Shown here in pieces: positions 1 to 5,105 of a stretch of DNA of 5,771 nt. The stretch spans positions 14,567 to 20,337 of the forward strand of contig CAJOFP010000030.1 in the NCBI GenBank assembly GCA_905233795.1, read 5' to 3'. A program made the translations under genes and the position numbers. Below the pieces are notes generated by a model. That model saw nothing but the letters and a program-made list of their open reading frames with translations, was not told the DNA's origin and searched no databases. Source of the stretch: an uncultured Oscillibacter sp. GTDB taxonomy: Bacteria > Bacillota > Clostridia > Oscillospirales > Oscillospiraceae. Position 1 is the stretch's first letter; each line of letters starts with the position of its first letter.

Positions 1-1
1 G

Positions 2-19
2 GGGGAATACGCGGGATGA
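2..19 (+). CDS. mreC: Possible 3' end of mreC (last five codons and stop)
   Basis: Reading from base 2, the frame gives G-E-Y-A-G followed by TGA at 17-19. That stop overlaps the ATG of mreD at 16-18 as ATGA, the arrangement expected for a translationally coupled upstream gene. mreC directly precedes mreD in most mreBCD clusters, and MreC is the membrane-anchored periplasmic or extracellular scaffold of the elongasome. Only five codons are visible, so the assignment rests on position and the stop/start overlap, not on protein similarity. The upstream gene could be something else. Confidence 0.4.
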   Translation, partial: GEYAG

Positions 20-546
20 TAGCGGACAACGCGGTAATATTTAAATGGAGTTTATATAGTATCGCGGTTATTTTTTGTATGGCGATACAGGGTATGTTTT
101 TGCATAGAATTTATATTTGGGGCGTGATCCCGTTTTTGTATCCGGTACTGGCGGCGGTGCCGGCGACGTATGAAGAGCCCGCGTCGGCGACGGTTTTCGC
201 GCTGGGATTGGGAATTGTGTGTGATTTGTTATTGCCGGAAGCGTTTCCGTGTTTTTATACGATTTTGTTTCCGGTCACGGGACTGGCGGCGTCGTTGTTA
301 TCGCGGCTTTTCCCGGCTGGGATATTTTGTTCTTATATAGTATCCGTTACGGCGTTTTTATTGCACGGGGTTTTGCATTGTTTTATATTATGGTCACAGG
401 GCGGCGGCGGATTGACGTGGAAACTGGGGATGTTTCTGACGCTGAGAGAATTTTTGATAACCGTCCCGGTATTGGCGCCGCTGGTAACGATATTATTTCA
501 CGCTGTAGCGGTACGAACCCACGCGGACGAGCCGCGGAATTGGTGA
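16..546 (+). CDS. mreD: Rod shape-determining protein MreD
   Basis: This encodes a 176-residue, very hydrophobic protein matching MreD in size (usually about 160-180 residues) and pattern. MreD is the integral-membrane elongasome component that works with MreC, MreB, RodA and PBP2 in lateral wall synthesis. Likely membrane segments lie near residues 9-30, 33-50, 57-74, 79-98, 102-126 and 137-165, with short polar links and a charged tail (RTHADEPRNW). The stretch GLGIVCDLLLPEAFPCF (64-80) resembles the glycine/aspartate-containing segment typical of MreD (small-residue helix, then D-L-L). The ATG at 16 is favoured because it overlaps an upstream TGA (ATGA) and has a G-rich stretch about 10 nt before it. 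The frame stays open to the window edge, so a start further upstream cannot be excluded. The assignment is strengthened by the PBP2 gene 48 bp downstream. MreD sequences diverge widely, so topology and context carry more weight than individual residues. Confidence 0.85.
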   Translation: MIADNAVIFKWSLYSIAVIFCMAIQGMFLHRIYIWGVIPFLYPVLAAVPATYEEPASATVFALGLGIVCDLLLPEAFPCFYTILFPVTGLAASLLSRLFPAGIFCSYIVSVTAFLLHGVLHCFILWSQGGGGLTWKLGMFLTLREFLITVPVLAPLVTILFHAVAVRTHADEPRNW

Positions 547-573
547 GAAAAGGGAGAATAATAAAAATAGAGA

Positions 574-580
574 GGGGAGG
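574..580 (+). promoter_or_regulatory. Ribosome binding site of mrdA, long spacing
   Basis: GGGGAGG is the only strong Shine-Dalgarno match ahead of the PBP2 reading frame. It sits 14 nt before the ATG at 595, longer than the usual 5-9 nt; the spacer is A-rich. The in-frame ATG at 631 has GGAGG only 2 nt before it, which is too close. The 595 start is therefore preferred, and it also leaves a short cytoplasmic tail before the membrane anchor, as expected for PBP2. Confidence 0.6.
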
Positions 581-594
581 AAAAAGAAAATATT

Positions 595-1812
595 ATGAAG
601 TACGGGTATCAGGGATATAAAGCGGAGGCGATGCGGGATGAGGAGCCGGCGCGTCCGGGGAGATTGTTATTATTGGCGTTGATGACGGCTGTGGTATTGG
701 CGGTATATACATGTGTGTTATATGACACGCAAGTGATTCATCATGAGGAGTATTTAGACAAATCGGCGGGGTCGATTGTAAGATACGAGACGGTGAAGTC
801 GTCGAGAGGGATTGTGACGGATCGGAACGGGGAAGTATTAATCTCAAACGGACACGCGTATGACCTGACGTTTGACGCGGCGTTGTTAAAGCGCGACGAG
901 GACGCGAACGAGGCGATATTAAGATTATTATGGTTATGTCATGATAACGGGGTAGAGTGGAACGACGGCTTGCCGATAGACTGGGAGGAGCCGTTTAAAT
1001 TTACGATAGACGGCGGCCCGACGGAAGATAAAAAAAGGCTGTTATGGTGTTTAAATTCGATAAGGGAATCGCGGATAAGATTAGAGAATTATTTACTGGA
1101 ACGTCCTGAACTGGTGGACGCGTCGGATTTATATGAATTAAACCCGGAAGATAATTATGACAACGGGGAATTGTTTGAACCGGAGCCGGAGCCGGAAGTA
1201 AATTTGACTGTCGGACAGCGCGTAAAGAATTTGATTAAGAGCGTAACGGGGCGCGGAAGTAATAAAAATTCGGACGATACGGGGCCGGTTATTACGGGAA
1301 GTGATTTATTGGCGCGTTTTTCGGCGTCGGATTTAAGCGTGGAGATTCTGGACGGCGCGGGAATTTCGGCGGGCGATTTTCTGTCATGGCTGGGTCGTGA
1401 ATGCGGGATACCGGAGGAATTTTCGGGACAGGATCGGCGCATGGTCTTAGGGATTCAGTATGAATTGAGATTGCGGCGTTACGGCGATAACAGCGTATAT
1501 TTATTGGCGCAGGATATAGACACGGAATTTATATCGCAGTTATCGGATGGAAATTATTCGGGATATAAAGTAGTAAATTCGACTGTGCGGCAGTACGAGA
1601 CGGACGCCGCCGCGCATATCTTGGGAACGGTCGGGCCGTTGTATCAGACGGATTTAGGCAATCCGTTATATGATGGCTATTCGCTGGACGCGATTGTTGG
1701 GAAAGACGGCGTGGAAGGGACGGAAGAAGAATATTATCTGTCACGGAGGACGGCAAAATCACGGGCGAATATTACACGCGGGAGCCGAAGCCGGGCAATA
1801 CGGTGGAACTGA
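595..1812 (+). CDS. mrdA: PBP2 N-terminal fragment: membrane anchor and pedestal (dimerisation-like) domain
   Basis: This is the 405-codon upstream open frame of the interrupted PBP2 gene. Residues 1-23 are a short cytoplasmic tail, and 24-44 form one hydrophobic anchor (LLLLALMTAVVLAVY...), so the rest would be outside the membrane. The class B PBP signature SSRGIVTDRNGEVL (69-82; R71, G72, D76, R77, N78, G79) follows directly. Residues 105-135 contain LCHDNGVEWND, which I associate with PBP2 of Oscillospiraceae-type Clostridia. Residues 175-235 are acidic and probably disordered, with an EPEPEPE run (195-201). Residues 335-376 hold the AAHILGTVGP and GKDGVEG motifs that lead into the transpeptidase linker. 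After L382 the frame reads an arginine-rich tail (SRRTAKSRANITRGSRSRA) unlike the family, ending at TGA 1810-1812. The true homologous part therefore ends near 1740. This fragment lacks all catalytic motifs. Confidence 0.75.
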   Translation: MKYGYQGYKAEAMRDEEPARPGRLLLLALMTAVVLAVYTCVLYDTQVIHHEEYLDKSAGSIVRYETVKSSRGIVTDRNGEVLISNGHAYDLTFDAALLKRDEDANEAILRLLWLCHDNGVEWNDGLPIDWEEPFKFTIDGGPTEDKKRLLWCLNSIRESRIRLENYLLERPELVDASDLYELNPEDNYDNGELFEPEPEPEVNLTVGQRVKNLIKSVTGRGSNKNSDDTGPVITGSDLLARFSASDLSVEILDGAGISAGDFLSWLGRECGIPEEFSGQDRRMVLGIQYELRLRRYGDNSVYLLAQDIDTEFISQLSDGNYSGYKVVNSTVRQYETDAAAHILGTVGPLYQTDLGNPLYDGYSLDAIVGKDGVEGTEEEYYLSRRTAKSRANITRGSRSRAIRWN

Positions 1813-2894
1813 CGATAGATTTGGAATTTCAAAAGGCGACGGAAGCGGCGTTGGCGGAAACCGTGGAGCGCATGGACGCGGCGGATCGGGACTGGACGAG
1901 AGGCGCGGGCGTGGCGGTGGTAAGAGTCGGGACGGGAGAAATATTAAGTTTAGCGTCGTATCCGAGTTTTGATATAACGGCGTATCGGCGGGATTATAAT
2001 AATTTAGCGGCTGACCCGGCGAAGCCGTTGATCAATCGGGCGACGATGGGATTATACGCGCCGGGATCGACGTTAAAGCCCGCGACGGCCTACGCGGCGT
2101 TGACATCCGGGGCGATTAGCTTAAAAGGCCGGATTTCAGATACGGGAACTTGGTGGTATCCCCGGACGAATTTATACGCGAATTGCTGGTATCACGCCGG
2201 ACACGGTTCGCAGAATATCACACAGGCGATTACAAATTCTTGTAACTATTTTTTCGCTGAGCTTGGCTATCGTATGGGAATGGATACGTTAGATGAGTAT
2301 TATAAAATATTAGGCTTGGGGGAGCATACGGGAATTGAAATCGGCGATTACGCCGGAAACAGACCGTATAATCCGCAGGGACAGGATCAGGCGCCGTGGG
2401 CGGCGTTCGGACAGTCGAATCAGAGATACACGCCGTTGCAACTGGCGAATTATATCGCTACTATCGTTTCGGGCGGGCGACATTGTCCGGCGCATTTGTT
2501 AAAAGCCGTGAAAGGCTATGGCAACGCGAATTTGATTGCGCAGGGCGATACGACGCCGATGAATGAAGTGGAAATCGCGCCGGAGTATTTGAACGCGATT
2601 AAGACCGGCATGAAGAATCTGGCCGAGGGCGGTTTAAATCGTTATTTTCAGGATTGCGTAGTGGACGCGGGCGCGAAAACCGGCACGGCGCAATTAGGGC
2701 GCGGGATTACGAACAACGGCGTATTTATCTGTTTCGCGCCGTATGACGAGCCGGAAGTGGCGATTGGAATGGTAATCGAACGGGGCAGCGCGGGCGCGAA
2801 TTTAGCGTCCACGGCGGTGAAAATTTTAAACGCTTGGTTTGACAGAGAGCCTGAAGCCGTGGTTATCACGGGAGAAAATGAATTATTGCCGTAA
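1803..2894 (+). CDS. mrdA: PBP2 C-terminal fragment: penicillin-binding transpeptidase domain
   Basis: This frame carries the complete transpeptidase domain. Counting from the GTG at 1803, the motifs are SxxK as S89-T-L-K92 (serine codon 2067-2069), SxN as S146-C-N148, and KTGT as K292-T-G-T295 (lysine codon 2676-2678). Spacing between them is normal for class B PBPs, and flanking sequences such as YAPGSTLKP and VDAGAKTGTAQ are well conserved. Homologous coding actually starts upstream at about 1743 (TEDGKITGEYY), so 1803 is only the first start-like codon in this frame, not a likely biological start. The nearest Shine-Dalgarno-like GGGAG is about 18 nt away. The fragment has no signal peptide or membrane anchor, so an independently made product would stay in the cytoplasm, where its substrate is absent. 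No active-site residue is lost, in keeping with a recent lesion or a sequence error upstream. Confidence 0.8.
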   Translation: MELTIDLEFQKATEAALAETVERMDAADRDWTRGAGVAVVRVGTGEILSLASYPSFDITAYRRDYNNLAADPAKPLINRATMGLYAPGSTLKPATAYAALTSGAISLKGRISDTGTWWYPRTNLYANCWYHAGHGSQNITQAITNSCNYFFAELGYRMGMDTLDEYYKILGLGEHTGIEIGDYAGNRPYNPQGQDQAPWAAFGQSNQRYTPLQLANYIATIVSGGRHCPAHLLKAVKGYGNANLIAQGDTTPMNEVEIAPEYLNAIKTGMKNLAEGGLNRYFQDCVVDAGAKTGTAQLGRGITNNGVFICFAPYDEPEVAIGMVIERGSAGANLASTAVKILNAWFDREPEAVVITGENELLP

Positions 2895-2898
2895 AAAA

Positions 2899-2958
2899 TA
2901 TATTCGCCTTTTTTATTGAAATTATATTAAAATTAATTTGAATAAAAAAGGCGATATA
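2899..2958. terminator. A/T-rich hairpin between mrdA and the GH13 gene, possible terminator
   Basis: CGCCTTTTTTATT (2905-2917) pairs perfectly with AATAAAAAAGGCG (2941-2953). The stem can extend outward by TATA/TATA with a one-base bulge, and inward by AAATTA/TAATTT beyond a G-G mismatch. It begins 5 bp after the mrdA stop. The GC part is only four pairs at the base, and the T run lies inside the left arm rather than after the stem. It is therefore not a classical intrinsic terminator for + strand transcription. It could still act as a transcript-end or mRNA-stability structure. I see no convincing -35/-10 pair in this 96-bp gap. Confidence 0.4.
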
Positions 2959-2971
2959 AAAAAGCGACGAA

Positions 2972-2978
2972 AGGAGAG
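2972..2978 (+). promoter_or_regulatory. Ribosome binding site of the GH13 gene, long spacing
   Basis: AGGAGAG is a good Shine-Dalgarno match. Its AGGAG core ends 14 nt before the ATG at 2991, and the spacer is A-rich. No start-like codon in this frame lies between the site and 2991, so the long spacing appears real and the ATG at 2991 is kept. The arrangement resembles that of mrdA. Confidence 0.65.
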
Positions 2979-2990
2979 TATCAAAAACAC

Positions 2991-4874
2991 ATGAGCGAGC
3001 CTTTTGTTTTTGATTCCAGATGTACGGAGTGTAAAGAGCCGTATGGGGCGGTATCGTGCGGGCAGAATATAATATTAAAATGCAGACCATTGGAAGCGGA
3101 GGGCTTCACGCGCTGTATAGTGGTTTTAAAAGATGATTTTACAGGCGAGGTTTTAGAGATAGAATTACAGCCGGTGGCGAAAGACGGGGAACGGGTGAGA
3201 TTTTACGCGAGTTTTCCCGCGCCGGATCAATCGGCGTTGGTATTTTATTATTTTCAATTTCGGCGCGAGGACGGATCGGGGTGCAAGCTGGACCGGACAG
3301 GGTATCGGCGGGATGATGAAAAGAATCTGGATCCGTGGCAGTTGACTGTATATGAGAAAAGTCACACGCCGTTCTGGTTTGGGGCGGGCGTGACATATCA
3401 GATTTTTCCGGATCGGTTTTGTCGGGATAAAATCCCGGATGTAAAAGGCATGATTGGAAATCGGCTTGTGCATGAGGATTGGAACGAGGCGCCGGTATCG
3501 AATCCGCCGGACGGAATCTGGAACCGGGATTTTTTTGGGGGAAGTTTAAAAGGCGTTTTATCTAAATTAGATTATTTATTTGATTTAGGCGTATCGACGA
3601 TTTATTTTAATCCGATGTTTGAATCGGGATCGAATCACAGATATGACACGGCGGATTATATGAAATTAGATCCCATGTTAGGGACTGAAGAGGATTTCCG
3701 GGAGTTATGCCGGGAGGCGAACCGCCGGGGAATGCGTGTGATATTGGACGGCGTATTCAGTCACACGGGATCGAGAAGCCGGTATTTTAACGCGGACGGA
3801 TTTTACCCGGAATTGGGCGCGGCGCAAAGTAAAGAGAGTAAATATTATTCATGGTACGATTTTCAGGAGTGGCCGAATAAATATACTTCATGGTGGGGCG
3901 TCCCGACGTTGCCGGACGTAAAAGAAGAGAATCAGGATTATCAGAATTATATTATCTGGGGTCAGGATTCTGTCATTCGGCATTGGTTACGGGCTGGGGC
4001 GTCTGGATGGCGTCTGGATGTGGCGGACGAGCTGCCGGATTTTTTCATAGAGCATATCAGAACGGTTATGCATGAAACAGCGTCTTACGCGATTTTGATC
4101 GGCGAAGTATGGGAGGACGCGAGCAATAAAATATCGTATTCTAAGCGCCGCAAATATTTTTTAGGCCGTGAATTGCATGGGGTCATGAATTATCCGTTCA
4201 GGAGCGCGGTCTTGGATTATCTGCGCGGCGGCGACGGCGACGCGTTCCGGGAGACGTTAGAGACGTTACGCGAAAATTATCCGGCGGCGTCGTTCGATTC
4301 GGCGATGAATTTCTTGGGCACGCATGACACGCCGCGCATTTTGACAGTCTTAGGCGCGGAAAAATGTCCGGATTCACGGAAAGAACGGGAGATATTTAAA
4401 CTATCGCCCGAAGAGAAAAAACGGGGATTGATATTAGTCAAATTAGCGGCGATGATTTTATTCGCGTTTCCGGGTTCGCCGACGATTTATTATGGCGACG
4501 AATACGGTTTAGAGGGCTGGGAAGACCCGTTCAACCGCCGCACAATCCCGTGGGGACGGGAAACCCCGGAGAGCGAGGATTTAAAAGCGCGTTTCACGGC
4601 GTTGGGGAAACTGCGTCGGGAGCGGATTTCATTACAGCGCGGCGATTTGCGTTGGTTGTATACTTCCGGGCCGATTTTAGCGTTTTCACGCTGGAAAAAC
4701 GCCGAATATACGGCGCTGGTCATGAACGCCGGACCGGATACGCGTGATATTTGGATACAGACATCGACGGGCGATTCCCGCGATCTTCTGACAGGTGAGA
4801 TATTTCATTCCGAAAACGGCGCGATTCATTTCAATATTCCGCCGTACACAGGTTATTTATTAGGCCCCGTATAA
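2991..4874 (+). CDS. Cytoplasmic GH13 alpha-glucan hydrolase (neopullulanase / cyclomaltodextrinase-like)
   Basis: This 627-residue alpha-amylase superfamily protein is expected to hydrolyse alpha-1,4 (and perhaps alpha-1,6) bonds in maltodextrins, cyclodextrins or pullulan fragments. Residues 1-125 look like an N-terminal beta-sandwich carbohydrate-binding domain, as in neopullulanases. The TIM barrel starts at VTYQIFPDRF (134-143). Conserved regions are DGVFSH (253-258), region V LPDVKEEN (308-314 area), GWRLDVADE with nucleophile D343, GEVWED with acid/base E372, and FLGTHDTPR with the transition-state aspartate D446. IYYGDEYGLEGWEDPFNRR (499-517) closes the barrel, and about 540-627 form a C-terminal beta domain. 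All three catalytic carboxylates are present. Serine replaces the common asparagine of region I (DxxxSH), which I recall as usual in Clostridia members of this group. There is no signal peptide or membrane segment, so the enzyme is probably intracellular and acts on imported oligosaccharides. No transporter or regulator gene is adjacent, and a strong terminator follows, so it is probably transcribed on its own or by read-through from mrdA. The exact subfamily and substrate are uncertain. Confidence 0.9.
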   Translation: MSEPFVFDSRCTECKEPYGAVSCGQNIILKCRPLEAEGFTRCIVVLKDDFTGEVLEIELQPVAKDGERVRFYASFPAPDQSALVFYYFQFRREDGSGCKLDRTGYRRDDEKNLDPWQLTVYEKSHTPFWFGAGVTYQIFPDRFCRDKIPDVKGMIGNRLVHEDWNEAPVSNPPDGIWNRDFFGGSLKGVLSKLDYLFDLGVSTIYFNPMFESGSNHRYDTADYMKLDPMLGTEEDFRELCREANRRGMRVILDGVFSHTGSRSRYFNADGFYPELGAAQSKESKYYSWYDFQEWPNKYTSWWGVPTLPDVKEENQDYQNYIIWGQDSVIRHWLRAGASGWRLDVADELPDFFIEHIRTVMHETASYAILIGEVWEDASNKISYSKRRKYFLGRELHGVMNYPFRSAVLDYLRGGDGDAFRETLETLRENYPAASFDSAMNFLGTHDTPRILTVLGAEKCPDSRKEREIFKLSPEEKKRGLILVKLAAMILFAFPGSPTIYYGDEYGLEGWEDPFNRRTIPWGRETPESEDLKARFTALGKLRRERISLQRGDLRWLYTSGPILAFSRWKNAEYTALVMNAGPDTRDIWIQTSTGDSRDLLTGEIFHSENGAIHFNIPPYTGYLLGPV

Positions 4875-4889
4875 ATTATATCATATATC

Positions 4890-4934
4890 AAAAAACGTCC
4901 CTGTTATTTCACATGAAACGCGGGGGCGTTTTTT
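4890..4934 (+). terminator. Intrinsic (Rho-independent) terminator of the GH13 gene
   Basis: AAAAAACGTCCC (4890-4901) pairs with GGGGCGTTTTTT (4923-4934) as a 12-bp stem with one G-U pair. The core is GC-rich and is followed by the T run at 4929-4934. The stem begins 16 bp after the TAA at 4872-4874. Because an A run precedes and a T run follows, it could also work on the opposite strand. The loop contains a second small palindrome, TTTCA/TGAAA, which belongs to the parS-like site annotated separately. Confidence 0.85.
4905..4920. promoter_or_regulatory. Candidate parS-like (ParB/Spo0J binding) site
   Basis: TATTTCACATGAAACG matches the Bacillus-type parS consensus TGTTTCACGTGAAACA at 13 of 16 positions, including all of TTTCAC-TGAAAC except one centre base (CA instead of CG). 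It lies in the loop of the terminator and about 185 bp before parA, a plausible place because parS sites cluster near parAB loci. The changed centre base breaks the CACGTG core. It could therefore be a degenerate site, or just a loop palindrome that resembles one. Confidence 0.4.
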
Positions 4935-4935
4935 A

Positions 4936-4959
4936 TTACGCGAAATAAAACTTGCGTAA
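4936..4959. repeat. Inverted repeat overlapping the parA -35 region
   Basis: TTACGC (4936-4941) and GCGTAA (4954-4959) are perfect inverted arms separated by 12 bp. The right arm covers most of the -35 hexamer of the parA promoter, so this could be an operator for a dimeric repressor. Six-base arms can also arise by chance in sequence this rich in CpG, so the regulatory reading is tentative. Confidence 0.3.
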
Positions 4960-4980
4960 CCGCGCCGCGATTGTTATAAT
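4952..4980 (+). promoter_or_regulatory. Sigma-A-type promoter for parA with extended -10
   Basis: TTGCGT (4952-4957) and a perfect TATAAT (4975-4980) are separated by exactly 17 bp. TG at 4972-4973 forms the extended -10 motif TGnTATAAT. Transcription should start near 4986-4988, giving parA a leader of roughly 119 nt. The promoter sits just after the terminator of the preceding gene, so parA probably heads its own transcription unit. Confidence 0.75.
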
Positions 4981-5092
4981 ATGAATCGAAATAATAATCG
5001 AATAATTCACTGAATATTCACCACATGGGGACGGATAATAGATTATAATAAAAAATAATCCGGGAAAGCCGGGAAACAAAATTTACAGTAAC

Positions 5093-5099
5093 GGGAGGG
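5093..5099 (+). promoter_or_regulatory. Ribosome binding site that fixes the TTG start of parA
   Basis: GGGAGGG is a strong Shine-Dalgarno sequence; its GGGAGG core ends 7 nt before the TTG at 5106. No ATG or GTG in the parA frame is closer. The TTG gives the N-terminus (M)AKTIAVVNQKGGVGKTT, which is exactly where ParA/Soj proteins normally begin. Confidence 0.8.
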
Positions 5100-5105
5100 A
5101 GCGTT

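Larger units (their letters stand above)
595..2894 (+). pseudogene. mrdA: mrdA (penicillin-binding protein 2), interrupted by a frameshift with small deletion
   Basis: Two adjacent open frames together make one class B penicillin-binding protein of about 765 residues, the elongation-specific D,D-transpeptidase that cross-links lateral-wall peptidoglycan. The first frame carries the anchor and pedestal domain and matches the family through residue L382 (codon 1738-1740). From about 1743 the family-like sequence continues in the frame of the second half (T-E-D-G-K-I-T-G-E-Y-Y, then E-P-K-P-G-N-T-V). That second frame is closed upstream by TGA at 1671-1673, so the switch must fall between 1674 and 1812, most likely at 1740-1743. 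PBP2 proteins normally have an (L)RG/HG..G block plus several residues between the two parts. About nine residues are absent here, and the frame change fits a deletion of 3n+1 bp, for example 28. Both halves are otherwise well preserved, so the lesion is recent or is a sequencing or assembly error. If real, the transpeptidase would be made only by frameshifting or internal initiation. Confidence 0.8.

Noticed and set aside
249..620. A 123-codon + strand open frame overlapping mreD
   Set aside because: It lies almost wholly inside mreD in another frame, lacks a ribosome binding site, and its translation has no family resemblance. Other open frames antisense to mrdA, the GH13 gene and parA were dropped for the same reasons.
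1740..1812. Programmed -1 frameshift joining the two halves of PBP2
   Set aside because: There is no X XXY YYZ slippery heptamer in the right frame at the junction. The AAAA at 1755-1758 is a weak site, and slipping there would still leave out the conserved linker block. A small deletion explains the data better.
2916..2960. A GH13 promoter using TTGAAA (2916-2921) or TATAAA (2955-2960)
   Set aside because: The two hexamers are 33 bp apart, and neither has a partner at 16-18 bp that resembles a consensus box.
5017..5032. A second parS-like site in the parA leader (CCACATGG core)
   Set aside because: Only the core resembles parS; both outer arms mismatch, leaving roughly half of the 16 positions.
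4913..5046. Tiny leader-peptide ORFs (ATG at 4913, 4981 and 5025)
   Set aside because: They encode 7-11 residues without ribosome binding sites; one lies inside the terminator and another starts before the expected transcription start.
5060..5072. CCGG-GAAAG-CCGG as a structured RNA or riboswitch stem
   Set aside because: Only four self-complementary pairs and no surrounding structure; no known riboswitch pattern is recognisable.
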